64,000 bases of DNA, from contig JAMONP010000052.1 in NCBI GenBank assembly GCA_027065695.1, positions 228,957 through 292,956 of the forward strand, given 5' to 3'. This document shows positions 8,530-17,868 of the stretch, in pieces. The stretch's first letter is position 1. Every line of letters begins with the position of its first letter. This DNA is from Desulfuromonadales bacterium (GTDB lineage Bacteria; Desulfobacterota; Desulfuromonadia; Desulfuromonadales; BM103). The notes beneath the pieces were generated by a model. It ran no database searches, was not told where the DNA came from, and saw only the letters and a list, made by a program, of their open reading frames with translations. The translations under genes were made by a program, and so were the position numbers.

Positions 8530-9711
8530 ATGAGTGACGAAACATTCGACGATCAGAAAATGAACGAGGAAGGCAGCTTTGCCGAAATGCTTGAGCAGAG
8601 TATGGTTGGCAAAACCCAGCTTGAGCCAGGGCAGAAGATCAACGCTACAGTGCTGCAGATTGGCAAGGAATGGATCTTCCTGGATGTTGGCCAGAAGGGT
8701 GAAGGCCTTCTGGAGACCAAGGAACTCCTCGACAAAGAGGGCAACCTGACAGTCTCTGTCGGCAACCAGGTCAGTGCCTATTTCATATCACGAAAAGGCG
8801 GTGAGCTACGCTTCACCACTCGCCTCGGCAGTGGTTCTTCCGGAACAGCTCAGCTTGAAGAAGCCTGGCGCAGCGAAATCCCGGTTGAAGGTCACATTGA
8901 AAAAGAGGTCAAAGGTGGCTATGAAATCAAACTGCCAGGTAATGTACGAGCCTTCTGCCCCTTCTCCCAACTTGGTCTGCGTCGCTTGGAAAGCTCCGAT
9001 GAAGTGATCGGAAATACCCTCTCCTTCCGTATTACTCAATTCGACGAGCGAGGCCGTAACATCGTCGTCTCTCATCGTGTCATTCTCGACAATGAGCGCC
9101 GCCAGCAGCGAGAGGAACTCATGAAAACCCTCAAGGAGGGGATGGTGGTCTCTGGCACAATCACCAACATCCGCGAGTTCGGTGCATTTGTTGATATCGG
9201 CGGGCTCGAAGGTCTGCTGCCAATTTCCGAAATCTCCTACGGTCGAGTGGAGAATATCGAAGAGGTTTTACAGGTTGGTCAACAGCTAGATGTTGCCCTG
9301 AAAAAATGTGATTGGGAAAAAGAACGTTTCTCCTTCAGTCTGCGCGACACCTTGGCCAACCCATGGCTGAAGGTTGAGACCAGCTATCCAGTAGGCTCGA
9401 CTCACACCGGCACCGTTTCACGCCTTGCCAAGTTCGGTGCCTTCATCACTTTGGAGGAAGGCATTGATGGTTTGATGCATATCTCAAAGATCGGTGGAGA
9501 CCAGCGCATCAAGCACCCCCAGGATGTACTGACAGTTGGACAGCAGTTGCAGGTCAGCATTGAGAAAATCGACCTTGACGAGAAGCGTATCTCCCTGGTT
9601 CCGGTACGTGATAAAAGCGACGAACCGGCAGAGACCTCATACGAAGAGAAAACTACGGGTGGGATGGGCTCTTTTGCCGATCTGTTCAAGAAGGCCCAGG
9701 CAAACAAATAA
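8530..9711 (+). CDS. Four-domain S1 RNA-binding protein (ribosomal protein S1-like)
   Basis: The 393-aa protein contains four S1 (OB-fold) repeats, roughly at residues 32-105, 115-190, 200-270 and 285-360. The third and fourth are the best conserved ([31 protein letters not shown] and [26 protein letters not shown], shown in parts). Bacterial S1 has six repeats, so this is a shortened paralogue or the Bs-type form. It probably binds mRNA in translation. A weak AGAGGG lies ahead of the ATG. The tail [13 protein letters not shown] repeats the N-terminal GSFAEMLEQ theme, a feature seen in this subgroup. Confidence 0.85.
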   Translation: MSDETFDDQKMNEEGSFAEMLEQSMVGKTQLEPGQKINATVLQIGKEWIFLDVGQKGEGLLETKELLDKEGNLTVSVGNQVSAYFISRKGGELRFTTRLGSGSSGTAQLEEAWRSEIPVEGHIEKEVKGGYEIKLPGNVRAFCPFSQLGLRRLESSDEVIGNTLSFRITQFDERGRNIVVSHRVILDNERRQQREELMKTLKEGMVVSGTITNIREFGAFVDIGGLEGLLPISEISYGRVENIEEVLQVGQQLDVALKKCDWEKERFSFSLRDTLANPWLKVETSYPVGSTHTGTVSRLAKFGAFITLEEGIDGLMHISKIGGDQRIKHPQDVLTVGQQLQVSIEKIDLDEKRISLVPVRDKSDEPAETSYEEKTTGGMGSFADLFKKAQANK

Positions 9712-9742
9712 CCTCATTAAGAGAATCACCAAGGAAGTATAG

Positions 9743-9792
9743 CGGGACATTTCTGGACTTAAAGAGGGACACTTCCAGAAGTGTCCCTCTTT
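9743..9792. repeat. REP-like palindrome (AAAGAGGGACACTT stem)
   Basis: A perfect 14-bp stem (9761-9774 with 9779-9792) with a CCAG loop is preceded by GCGGGACATTTCTGG, a partial relative of the same stem. With T-rich ends it could terminate the S1-like gene. The GGGACA core is shared with the 4714 hairpin, suggesting one REP family. Confidence 0.65.
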
Positions 9793-9793
9793 A

Positions 9794-10753
9794 ATGGCCG
9801 CGAAGATGAAATCCACCTACACCCTTACAGACAACCATAAAACGACCCCATCAGACCGGCACGACAATACACGTCTCGGCGTTATATATGGCCTGGCAGC
9901 CTATTTCATATGGGGCTTTTTCCCGGTCTTTTTCAAGGCTCTTGAGGGAGCTACACCGCTAGAGATCGTCTGTCACCGCATCATATGGTCGGTTGTCTTC
10001 CTCTTCATTCTCGTTACGATAAGCCGTCAACTCGTTAAGGTCCGCAACACCCTGCACAACCGCTTTACCCTGCTGACATTATGTGGTTCAACGCTGCTGA
10101 TTGCCACCAACTGGCTGGTCTTCATCTACGCGGTCCAGCAAGGTGAAGTCCTCCAGTCAAGCCTGGGATATTTCATCACGCCACTACTCAGTGTCCTACT
10201 GGGCTTTGTTTTTTTGCGGGAGAGATTGAGCCGGCGGCAGCTACTCAGTGTTCTGCTTGCCCTGCTCGGAGTATTGAACCTGACCTTCCAGCACGGCCAA
10301 TTCCCCTGGATTTCCCTTACCCTGGCAGCCTCATTCGGTTTTTACGGGCTGCTGCGTAAAGTGGCACGGGTCGAAGCAATGATTGGCCTTACGGTAGAAA
10401 CCCTTCTGTTGGCCCCGATCGCTTTAGGCTACCTGATTTATCTGGCAACGCAGCAGGAAAGCTCGTTCCTTACTGGAACAGTGCAGCTGAATCTGCTCCT
10501 GCCCCTCTCCGGCGTAGTGACTGCCATCCCCCTGCTACTCTTTGTCGCCGCCGCACGTCGATTGCAACTCGCCACCACCGGCTTTCTACAATACATCACA
10601 CCCAGCCTGCATTTCATCCTGGCCGTCTGGCTTTACAATGAGCCCTTTTCGCAAGGACAGCTGATCAGCTTTCTCTTTATCTGGGCAGGGTTGGGCATCT
10701 ATTCCAGTGATGCACTCTGGAAAGGCCGGGCAAGCTGGCGTAGTGAGTCATAA
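9794..10753 (+). CDS. rarD: RarD/EamA-family permease
   Basis: The 319-aa membrane protein has about ten hydrophobic segments in two EamA repeats and the RarD signature near the start (GVIYGLAAYFIWGFFPVFFK, then ATPLEIVCHRIIWSVVFL). RarD proteins are drug/metabolite-type transporters; the natural substrate is unknown. The ATG at 9794 lies directly after a strong palindrome and no Shine-Dalgarno is visible; ATG 9806 is the alternative. Transcription must start inside or read through the hairpin. Confidence 0.88.
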   Translation: MAAKMKSTYTLTDNHKTTPSDRHDNTRLGVIYGLAAYFIWGFFPVFFKALEGATPLEIVCHRIIWSVVFLFILVTISRQLVKVRNTLHNRFTLLTLCGSTLLIATNWLVFIYAVQQGEVLQSSLGYFITPLLSVLLGFVFLRERLSRRQLLSVLLALLGVLNLTFQHGQFPWISLTLAASFGFYGLLRKVARVEAMIGLTVETLLLAPIALGYLIYLATQQESSFLTGTVQLNLLLPLSGVVTAIPLLLFVAAARRLQLATTGFLQYITPSLHFILAVWLYNEPFSQGQLISFLFIWAGLGIYSSDALWKGRASWRSES

Positions 10754-10776
10754 GTTCAATGTCATCGCGGTGATGC

Positions 10777-13700
10777 TTATTTGATGTACCAGAAACGACC
10801 CTGCTGTGTACGAGTTATTTTGATGACACCTGACGGGCTGATCTCAACCTCTTCAGATACGGACGATTTCTCTTTATGCTCAATATCGTCAGCAAAGATT
10901 CGTCCGGTGATCAACATCTCGTAACTGACCTGGTAATGCTCATCGCCGAGCGGTTTTGTTGTTAAGCCGCTCAGCTCAACCTGAATTTCATCAAAAACAC
11001 TGAACATATTGCGGAAGTAGTCTTCCACATCATACAGGGTCGTGCCATCGCCAGCCTCCCAATCATCGTTGAGGTGACTGAGGAGCAGGCCTTCGTTCTT
11101 TTCTTCGTAGTCTTTGCTGAATTGTTCATAAAATGTACGGATTTCTGTCGCTGCATCGGTTTTGAGATTCTGCAAAGTCACTATTAGGTTTGCCAGATCG
11201 GAAGAAAGAGTGTTCAATTCCTTAAATAAGGCCCCAATTTCAGCGCCAAGGGGGCCATTCCTGTCATCTACTGAAATTGAACTGGAGAGTTTGTTTATCG
11301 TCCGGTAGGGTTCGTCGAAGAGAGTGTTCCTGGTCTTTTCCAGATCATCAATTAACGCCATCAGTTGCGCGCCTCTTCCAGAAAAATCTTTGGCACTAAC
11401 AACCTTTTTGTGGCCATTGCCTACCAGCTCGCGCAGCTCTTTAAGCAATCCAGGCAGGAGTTGTTGAGCCCTATCCCTCTGCTCCTGTTGCTGTTTAGCA
11501 ATCTGCTGCTCTATCAGAGTATAGTGCTGTTGGAGTTTTTTTCGTAAGGTCTCTCGAATCTTTACATACTCAGGTGCAAGTGGAGCCTTCAAGGACTCGG
11601 GAGAAAGATCGTAAAAATGCTCTTTATTCTGATCTCCCGGAAATGATATTGCCATAGGTTGAATCTTTAAAATTGAGTAATATTGCTCCATGAATTCATC
11701 TGAACCTGGGGTCATGTTGTTGACTACGGCCTTGCTTTTCTTTATAGAACTGACTGTTATCGCCCTTTCAGAATATCCCCCCATGCTGCCATTAATTAAA
11801 AAGTTCCCCTCGCGAGCAACCGGCAGTTGTTTGAGTTCTTTGAAATAAGGATTAACAAACTCTTCCAGCCATAGGGCATAGCTGTCGCTGAACCTGGCCA
11901 AGCCACCACTCTCCCAGAGACCCTGTAACCTGTCCAACGCCTGGTTACGTTCTTCCTCTACCATGTAGTGGGGATAGGGGTTGCCAAGTCTTATAGGCAG
12001 AGGATCACCATCACGGTGTCCGGTATGCAGTGTCATGAAAAAGCCAGGCCCACCCGTTGTGCTCATCACCTGCATTTTTTCCCCAGCTTCGAACCAGTCT
12101 GTCAAATTTTTGGAAATCGTCCTGATGTAGCTGGTAGCAGCCAGCCTTTCAGAGGTGTACTCTTGTATTTTTGTGGCAAGGAGATCTGCCTGCTTGCGGT
12201 TATGCTCTATCCAGCCAGGAGCTGCATTTCTTTTCTCAACCCAGGAAAGATAGGGTTTGGAATCCATAAAATCAGGATCGACAAACAGGCGGATATCATC
12301 GAGGTTGGCTTGCGTTTCCGCTACGAGGCTATCCCAGGTTTTAATATTCTCCTGTATCGCGTCACAGGTAGCATAGATAGCGTCTACACCTGAGGTAAAC
12401 TTTGTTCGAAGAGTTCGTATCGCCATGTCATTTTTGCGGGCAACACCATCAGCATAGTCCCGAAATGCAGACGTGAGCCATCCCATAAGTGGTTTGATTG
12501 GTTTTAACTGATAACCGGAAAATTGTTTTTCCAGCAGAATCTGCATGCCAGGAGCATCGATAGTGTTTTTCTGATTCGTTAAGGGCAGCTTGTCTTTATC
12601 CTTTAAAAAGCCATCATTTGTCCGGTCATATCCAAGGTACGCAAGACTGAAGGCCTGGCTGCCGAGACGGCTGAATTTATAATCAATATCTTTGGCGCGT
12701 TGATAGACTTTCTCAGCTTCAATACCATAAACGCTGAGCATGTTACGCAGAGCTTCAGCTGTTTCTTTACTTTCCACTTTACTGAGCTGTTTCAGGTTGT
12801 CAATGCTGTTTAAAGCCATCATCCGCGCACTTTCCCAGCCTTCGTTGATATCCCCTCCTGCTGGTCCGCCATAATAGATTTCCTCTATCTTGTCGTTTGC
12901 CTGCTGATAAAAGCCGCTGATGGTTTCGCTCTCTTCTGGAGGGTCAATGCCTTTGTCAGTGCCACCGGAACAGGCCACGATATAATTTTCCATCTCCCAG
13001 GCTTGTATAATCGACCCTGCATAATCGATCCGTCCTTGCGGTAGCGTGGCCTTGTCAAATGATGTTCTGAACTGACCATCAGCAAGCACTCCTGCCATCT
13101 TTTCGATTGCCGTCTGCGGACCTCCTGCCCCAGCCCAGTTAAATGCTTTGACGGTTGCTTTGAAATAGTTTCTATAGTAGGACGTCGCATCTGTCGCCTC
13201 GGTAAAGGTTGGCTGAGGAGATTTTACAGCCGCCGCAAGTTTTTGCTTCAAGGTGTCGATCGCTGCATTAACCTGTTGATGTCCTGCAGCCAGCTTGGCG
13301 AAGACCTGGTCAACACCGGCGTCTGCTCCTTGTGGCGGTAGCCAGCGTAATACGTCACGAACATAATTGACAATTCTCGAACGTAGAACCGTGAGCATAT
13401 AGAGGCTTTCGTCTTCAAGTGTGCGACGAATATCGGCGGCACAGCGATCAGCAAATCGGCTGACTTCTGGCAAACGTTTGCTGGCTGCCTCCATATTTTG
13501 CAGGCCAGCTTGCAGTGAGGATCCCTGGCGATCAAAGTAGGCCTTTAATTCGCGTAATTTTCGGTTGGCAATTATCCGTTTCTCTTCATGCAGCGCAGAT
13601 CTGTTCAAGATGGCAAGCAAGCTTGCACTATATAAATTTATGTTGGCTTTGTGCTCTTGTATTTCTGCTTGCAGAGCGTCCTGCAACTCCTGGTTGCTGT

Positions 13701-14514
13701 TTGCCAGACCCTGATATTGGGCATCCATCCGGGCAAAAAAACCGGCTGTTGGCCATTCTCCAGAAAAATCCTGAACAACGTAGTTGCCAAAATTTGTTCT
13801 GAAAGTTGTGTCGTGCAGAATCCTCTGCCAGATTTTTTCAAGATTTTCTGCTGACGCCGGGAAAGGGCCGGGACGTGCCCCCAGAGTACGGCCTCTGTCA
13901 CGCGTTAGAGTCGCTATGGTTCCTTTGACAGACTCAATGCCTGTCGACATAATGGCATTATCTTTAGCATCAATGCTGGCTTTATAAATCTGAGCAGCGA
14001 GGATTGCCGCAGAAATTGGTGCTGTTGAAGCCATACCCAAGGCTTTGGCGACAGAATCTCTAGCAAGTAGTTCACCAAGAACAGTAAAGCCAGCCGACCA
14101 TGCTGCCGCTTTAGTGTCACCAGCGGCAAGTTTATTGGCAACATCACTCAAGGCCAGAAGGCGTCCTATCCCCTGGGTTATCTTTGCGATTTTGTCACGA
14201 AATACCTTGATTTTGGCAGCGGAGACTATCGCTGAACCAGAACCACTGGAAATGGCCTTCCTGATCCCGGTCTTGGCTCCTTCCTGCGTGAGCGTAAGTA
14301 ACTCACCATAAAGAGGACCGGAGCCACTGTTGCGCAGCTCATAAAGAAAGTCACTGCCAGCACTACCGGTTGTGGCTTGCTGCGCTACCTTGAGTGCAAG
14401 TTTTTTGGTTGCCGTTTGCAACTCCGATGCGGTAACCACACCAGGCAGTAATATGAGTAGTATAACGAGGAAAAATCCTGTGATTTCTATTAGTGTCTGC
14501 TTAAAAAATTGCAT
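10777..14514 (-). CDS. Giant secreted alpha-helical protein with C-terminal NTF2-like domain
   Basis: No family is recognised for most of this 1245-aa protein. From ATG 14514 it has a signal peptide (QTLIEITGFFLVILLILLP, cleavage near VTASE). A TTG at 14553 with GGAGG 7 bases upstream is an alternative start giving a longer n-region. Small-residue helices follow to about residue 230. The body is predominantly charged helix with coiled-coil-like stretches (QQIAKQQQEQRDRAQQLL near residue 1045). The last 110 residues (from TEIRTFYEQFSKDYEEKN) look like an NTF2/SnoaL fold and end in a conserved-looking GRFWYIK. It is the last gene of the barrel/NTF2 cassette, separated from the gene before it by a terminator-like hairpin. 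Function unknown; a periplasmic or surface structural role is inference. Confidence 0.75.
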   Translation of the reverse strand: MQFFKQTLIEITGFFLVILLILLPGVVTASELQTATKKLALKVAQQATTGSAGSDFLYELRNSGSGPLYGELLTLTQEGAKTGIRKAISSGSGSAIVSAAKIKVFRDKIAKITQGIGRLLALSDVANKLAAGDTKAAAWSAGFTVLGELLARDSVAKALGMASTAPISAAILAAQIYKASIDAKDNAIMSTGIESVKGTIATLTRDRGRTLGARPGPFPASAENLEKIWQRILHDTTFRTNFGNYVVQDFSGEWPTAGFFARMDAQYQGLANSNQELQDALQAEIQEHKANINLYSASLLAILNRSALHEEKRIIANRKLRELKAYFDRQGSSLQAGLQNMEAASKRLPEVSRFADRCAADIRRTLEDESLYMLTVLRSRIVNYVRDVLRWLPPQGADAGVDQVFAKLAAGHQQVNAAIDTLKQKLAAAVKSPQPTFTEATDATSYYRNYFKATVKAFNWAGAGGPQTAIEKMAGVLADGQFRTSFDKATLPQGRIDYAGSIIQAWEMENYIVACSGGTDKGIDPPEESETISGFYQQANDKIEEIYYGGPAGGDINEGWESARMMALNSIDNLKQLSKVESKETAEALRNMLSVYGIEAEKVYQRAKDIDYKFSRLGSQAFSLAYLGYDRTNDGFLKDKDKLPLTNQKNTIDAPGMQILLEKQFSGYQLKPIKPLMGWLTSAFRDYADGVARKNDMAIRTLRTKFTSGVDAIYATCDAIQENIKTWDSLVAETQANLDDIRLFVDPDFMDSKPYLSWVEKRNAAPGWIEHNRKQADLLATKIQEYTSERLAATSYIRTISKNLTDWFEAGEKMQVMSTTGGPGFFMTLHTGHRDGDPLPIRLGNPYPHYMVEEERNQALDRLQGLWESGGLARFSDSYALWLEEFVNPYFKELKQLPVAREGNFLINGSMGGYSERAITVSSIKKSKAVVNNMTPGSDEFMEQYYSILKIQPMAISFPGDQNKEHFYDLSPESLKAPLAPEYVKIRETLRKKLQQHYTLIEQQIAKQQQEQRDRAQQLLPGLLKELRELVGNGHKKVVSAKDFSGRGAQLMALIDDLEKTRNTLFDEPYRTINKLSSSISVDDRNGPLGAEIGALFKELNTLSSDLANLIVTLQNLKTDAATEIRTFYEQFSKDYEEKNEGLLLSHLNDDWEAGDGTTLYDVEDYFRNMFSVFDEIQVELSGLTTKPLGDEHYQVSYEMLITGRIFADDIEHKEKSSVSEEVEISPSGVIKITRTQQGRFWYIK

Positions 14515-14578
14515 GGGTGCTGAGGTCCAAGTCAGTGAAGTCTGGAGAGGCAAGCGTCTTTCCTCCAGCCTTAAAGTT

Positions 14579-14613
14579 AAAAAAGGCAGCAGCACCAAAG
14601 AGGTTCTGCTGCC
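14579..14613 (-). terminator. Hairpin plus T-tract between two cassette genes
   Basis: On the minus strand GGCAGCAG and CTGCTGCC pair perfectly and are followed by six T. It lies 36 bases after the stop of the Ig/NTF2/FN3 gene and ahead of the giant gene, so it is a terminator or an attenuator inside the cassette. Confidence 0.85.
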
Positions 14614-14648
14614 ATAAGAGACAAATTTTTTATTCTGATTTCAAAAAA

Positions 14649-15914
14649 TCAGCTATTATCAACCGAGACAATGTTACTAGGGCCATTCTGTGCGCCATCA
14701 GAAACTCTTTCAATAATGATACGATAATAAAGCATTGGTCCATCACCCTGTGCAATTGCATCCGAAGTAAAATTTGAAATTGTAGTGCTATCCAAGGTCT
14801 GGCGATAAACCTCAGACCAAAGCCCAGGGGCCCCAACTGATTCCTCTAAAACAACCTCATATCCTGGGACAAACCCCACATCTGGCAAGAGGTTAAAGGA
14901 TAGAGATATGTCATGATGTCCACGAAAAAGTGTTACTTGCAGGTCATCTGGGAAAGGAAAATCAACGCCACTGCCTCCCGGAGGAACTCCTCCTCCACCA
15001 CCCGGAGAAACGCCACCGTCACCGCCCCCTACAGGCCCCAGACCAGCACCCCCTAATGCATCGACAAAGAGAACTTCATCATTTTCACCGGAGTTAACCG
15101 TTCCGGTGGCAACCTCTTCAGCTTCGCTCAAACCGAAAAGCAATGGATTCTTCATTGCTGTGACCTGGGCTTTGCCTGCCTGCAAGTTAAAGATAAATTC
15201 TGTCAGACCATTATCTGTAAGGGTCTCACCGCTACGAGTTGATGTCACCTGGCGGTTATAGGTCAGGGCGACAAAAACCTTGCCCTGTGCACCAGAAGCA
15301 ACATTATTCAGGGTGTAATCCAGAATCAGGGAATCAAAAGCTGTAAAGTCTTTACGGACAGCGCGATCGAGAACCATGTAGCCGCCAGCAAAATTGTCAT
15401 TGATGATCGTCATGAAACCGCGAGGGTTTTCATCTCGATAAGCACTGATCATGGCATCGAGGGCTTCACGGATAATCTGGTCAATGTCACTGTTTGACAC
15501 GGTAACTTCACGATAGGTTTTGTCTACCTCGTTGCTTTTTCCAGAAGTATCCAGGATCTTCACGTAAAGTTTGTAAGTTCGTTCCAGTTCCGGAACGAAG
15601 CTGAACTCGAAACTGCCGTCAGCAGACTTATCCGCCTTCTGCCAGGTTTCCTTGTCGTCCAGACTGATTTCAACTTTGCCGATCATACTTTTGCCCGACT
15701 GGGCCTTGCCACGGATTATCACGTGGCCATCAGGGAGCATATCCTTGTACAGGGTTACCTGCTCATCAAGTTCGGTGAATGAGATATCGTTCAGGTAAAG
15801 ATACCTGGTGGCAACAGTGTCATCGGATTGACCGAAAATCCACCATTTGGCCGAGGCATTGGTGCTGAGCAAACAGCTTATGACCAGTGCGAAAAATAAG
15901 GTTTTCTTCAACAT
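14649..15914 (-). CDS. Secreted Ig-like / NTF2-like / FN3 protein
   Basis: This 421-aa protein has four parts. A signal peptide (KKTLFFALVISCLLSTNASA) leads. Residues 50-130 form an Ig-like beta domain (IGKVEISLDDKETWQKA, SFEFSFVPE). Residues 140-260 form an NTF2/SnoaL-like domain (ALDAMISAYRDENPRGFM, DRAVRKDFTAFDSL). A Gly/Pro-rich linker at 285-320 (GGGDGGVSPGGGGGVPPGG) leads to a fibronectin type III-like end. The start at 15914 has GGAGG 9 bases upstream. The NTF2-like domain is shared in type with the C-terminus of the neighbouring giant protein. Periplasmic or surface location is likely; function unknown. Confidence 0.8.
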   Translation of the reverse strand: MLKKTLFFALVISCLLSTNASAKWWIFGQSDDTVATRYLYLNDISFTELDEQVTLYKDMLPDGHVIIRGKAQSGKSMIGKVEISLDDKETWQKADKSADGSFEFSFVPELERTYKLYVKILDTSGKSNEVDKTYREVTVSNSDIDQIIREALDAMISAYRDENPRGFMTIINDNFAGGYMVLDRAVRKDFTAFDSLILDYTLNNVASGAQGKVFVALTYNRQVTSTRSGETLTDNGLTEFIFNLQAGKAQVTAMKNPLLFGLSEAEEVATGTVNSGENDEVLFVDALGGAGLGPVGGGDGGVSPGGGGGVPPGGSGVDFPFPDDLQVTLFRGHHDISLSFNLLPDVGFVPGYEVVLEESVGAPGLWSEVYRQTLDSTTISNFTSDAIAQGDGPMLYYRIIIERVSDGAQNGPSNIVSVDNS

Positions 15915-15953
15915 GTGATGAGTCCTCCAGTAAAACGGGTTCTCCCGCAAGAT

Positions 15954-17579
15954 TTATAATCGGGTAATAATTCCAATTGTAATGCTGTTTTCACGGAAAT
16001 CACGATTACCGGCAGAATAATCGAAATCGTTAACAAAGGCTCGTAGATAAAGCCGACTGTAGTCAAACATGGAAAGACATTCGGGTCGATAATAAATACT
16101 CAGATTGGCTACGCTCTTTTTGTTGTCATCGCCGTCGTCTTTTTGTAGTTTGTTCTGCCCGACTCGCAAGTTCGAGGTTACTTTCCAGGTTGGGATATCC
16201 ACCCCGAGACCGAGAGAGTATTCCCAGATTTTATCTTTGGTATTCTCAAGATCGTTGTCCAGAGTCCAGCCACCCAAGCGTAACGAGGGCTTTAATACAA
16301 ACATACCGGCGGTATAGCGAGTACTCAAGTTCGTGTTGTAAATGAACTCATCCTGGTCTTGTCTGTCATTGGTGTCGTAGATGGTCATACCAAGGTTGGT
16401 GTCACTGTCAAAGACTCCAAAGCGATCACGGTAGCCCATATTTATAAAGTGATTTTTGGTGCTTGTGCCACCACCGTAGGCACGATCATACTTGTAAGTG
16501 AGATCAACTACAGAATAACGTCTTTTGAACGCACGTTTCACCGATACGCCAATCTCGGGTCGATAATGATCGGTGCGGAAATCAAGGTCACCATTGAGAT
16601 TGTCACGATACCAGAGAAAACCGAAATTCATGGTCAGGGTTTTCGTGTACTTGTAGCGCCAGGTTGCCTTGGCCTTTTCCCGATCAGGGGTTGCTGAGCC
16701 AACCAGAGTCAGGAAGTCGGGTGAGATCCTCTCATATTCGAGTACAACTCGACTCGGCCCGCCATCCCCTATTGCTTCCAGATGGTGGGCATAACCGTCT
16801 TGGTCCTGGTCGTCTACATCTCCGGTAAATGACTCTGTAGTGTCACTGAACGCGGATTCACCGCGGATCGTCAATCCTGGTATTGGCAGGTACTCCCAAT
16901 CGACCGAAAAGGTTTCGGTGTCAAAGAGTGAGGAACCTGCCACACGATCACTGTCATCTGTTGTGACGTAGTTGGCTGCCACCCAGAATTTATCATTCAG
17001 CTGCTGTTTGACGCGAGCACCAAAGACATCACGCTCTATAGCATCAAGGCCCCACAGATTATCCCAGCGCGGGTAAGCCATACCATAAACCAGAGTAACA
17101 TCCGGGAGCTTGTTACTCTGGTTCTGATAGCTATAGGAAACACCCTTCACGGCCGTATTCAGAGAATACTGAGAAAAGGCTTCGAAGGTGTCACCAGCAG
17201 TAAGTGTGTGTATCCGGTTACTAAGTCTACCCTGCAAATGGGTAAGGGAGTAACGCTGTATATCGTTGCGCCGGTCGTCCGTCGTTTTAGCACCAATATT
17301 AAAACGGTACTTGTATGCCCCCAGGTCACCCCGGCCATTGGCGGTCAGCACCTCCAGGAAATGGCCTCCTTCAGAGATCGAAGACTGATCATCTCCAGAG
17401 CCGCTGACATCATTGGACGTAAAAGACAGATCATTGTAAATATGGAGTTCATTCTCTGCCTGAACATCCATTGCCATACCAAACAAAACCATCATGACAA
17501 GCAGGGGAATTATTGCAAATTCCCTGGCCCATTTTGTTCGTCGGCTTATGATTCCCCGACTGTCACACTGCAGTTTCAT
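15954..17579 (-). CDS. Outer-membrane beta-barrel protein
   Basis: The 541-aa protein has an N-terminal signal (EFAIIPLLVMMVLFGMAMDV, cleaved after QAE) and then only alternating amphipathic strands with aromatic girdles and acidic turns (DDQDQDGY, NDRQDQDEF). It ends in a short strand finishing GIITRL, like a barrel closing strand with a hydrophobic last residue. No TonB box or plug domain is seen. The start at 17579 has GGGAGGAAAC upstream. It is the first gene of a three-gene set with the Ig/NTF2/FN3 protein and the giant protein. A role in export or surface display of these partners is inference. Confidence 0.82.
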   Translation of the reverse strand: MKLQCDSRGIISRRTKWAREFAIIPLLVMMVLFGMAMDVQAENELHIYNDLSFTSNDVSGSGDDQSSISEGGHFLEVLTANGRGDLGAYKYRFNIGAKTTDDRRNDIQRYSLTHLQGRLSNRIHTLTAGDTFEAFSQYSLNTAVKGVSYSYQNQSNKLPDVTLVYGMAYPRWDNLWGLDAIERDVFGARVKQQLNDKFWVAANYVTTDDSDRVAGSSLFDTETFSVDWEYLPIPGLTIRGESAFSDTTESFTGDVDDQDQDGYAHHLEAIGDGGPSRVVLEYERISPDFLTLVGSATPDREKAKATWRYKYTKTLTMNFGFLWYRDNLNGDLDFRTDHYRPEIGVSVKRAFKRRYSVVDLTYKYDRAYGGGTSTKNHFINMGYRDRFGVFDSDTNLGMTIYDTNDRQDQDEFIYNTNLSTRYTAGMFVLKPSLRLGGWTLDNDLENTKDKIWEYSLGLGVDIPTWKVTSNLRVGQNKLQKDDGDDNKKSVANLSIYYRPECLSMFDYSRLYLRAFVNDFDYSAGNRDFRENSITIGIITRL

Positions 17580-17610
17580 GAAGTTTCCTCCCAAGAAAGA
17601 ATTTAACCCG

Positions 17611-17772
17611 GCAGCCTGTCGGACAATCAGGGCTGAAGCGAAAGTTCGGGAGTTTGAGACCAGATTTTGGCTCGTTTGAGAGTAATAGCCGTAGCTATTG
17701 ATCGAAAAGGAGCTGAAATATGGGCCAAACAAGCGAATTTGCAGCCAGCCTATTGATAGTCCGACAGGCTGC
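17611..17772 (+). repeat. MITE-like dispersed repeat, copy 2 (best copy)
   Basis: A 162-bp element with perfect 14-bp terminal inverted repeats, GCAGCCTGTCGGAC at 17611-17624 and GTCCGACAGGCTGC at 17759-17772. Its core carries GGCTCGTTTGAGAGTAATAG, a near-palindrome around AATAGCCGTAGCTATT, and AAAGGAGCTGAAATATGGGC. It occupies the divergent promoter region between the barrel gene and the LuxR gene, so it may affect expression of both. Confidence 0.88.
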
Positions 17773-17868
17773 TAGCATCCGATGATGAAAATTATCTTAC
17801 AATTTTTTGGATTTGATAATAAATGCCGCCTCATGTAAAGTCGTCTTTATGTCAACCTTGCTACTGAA

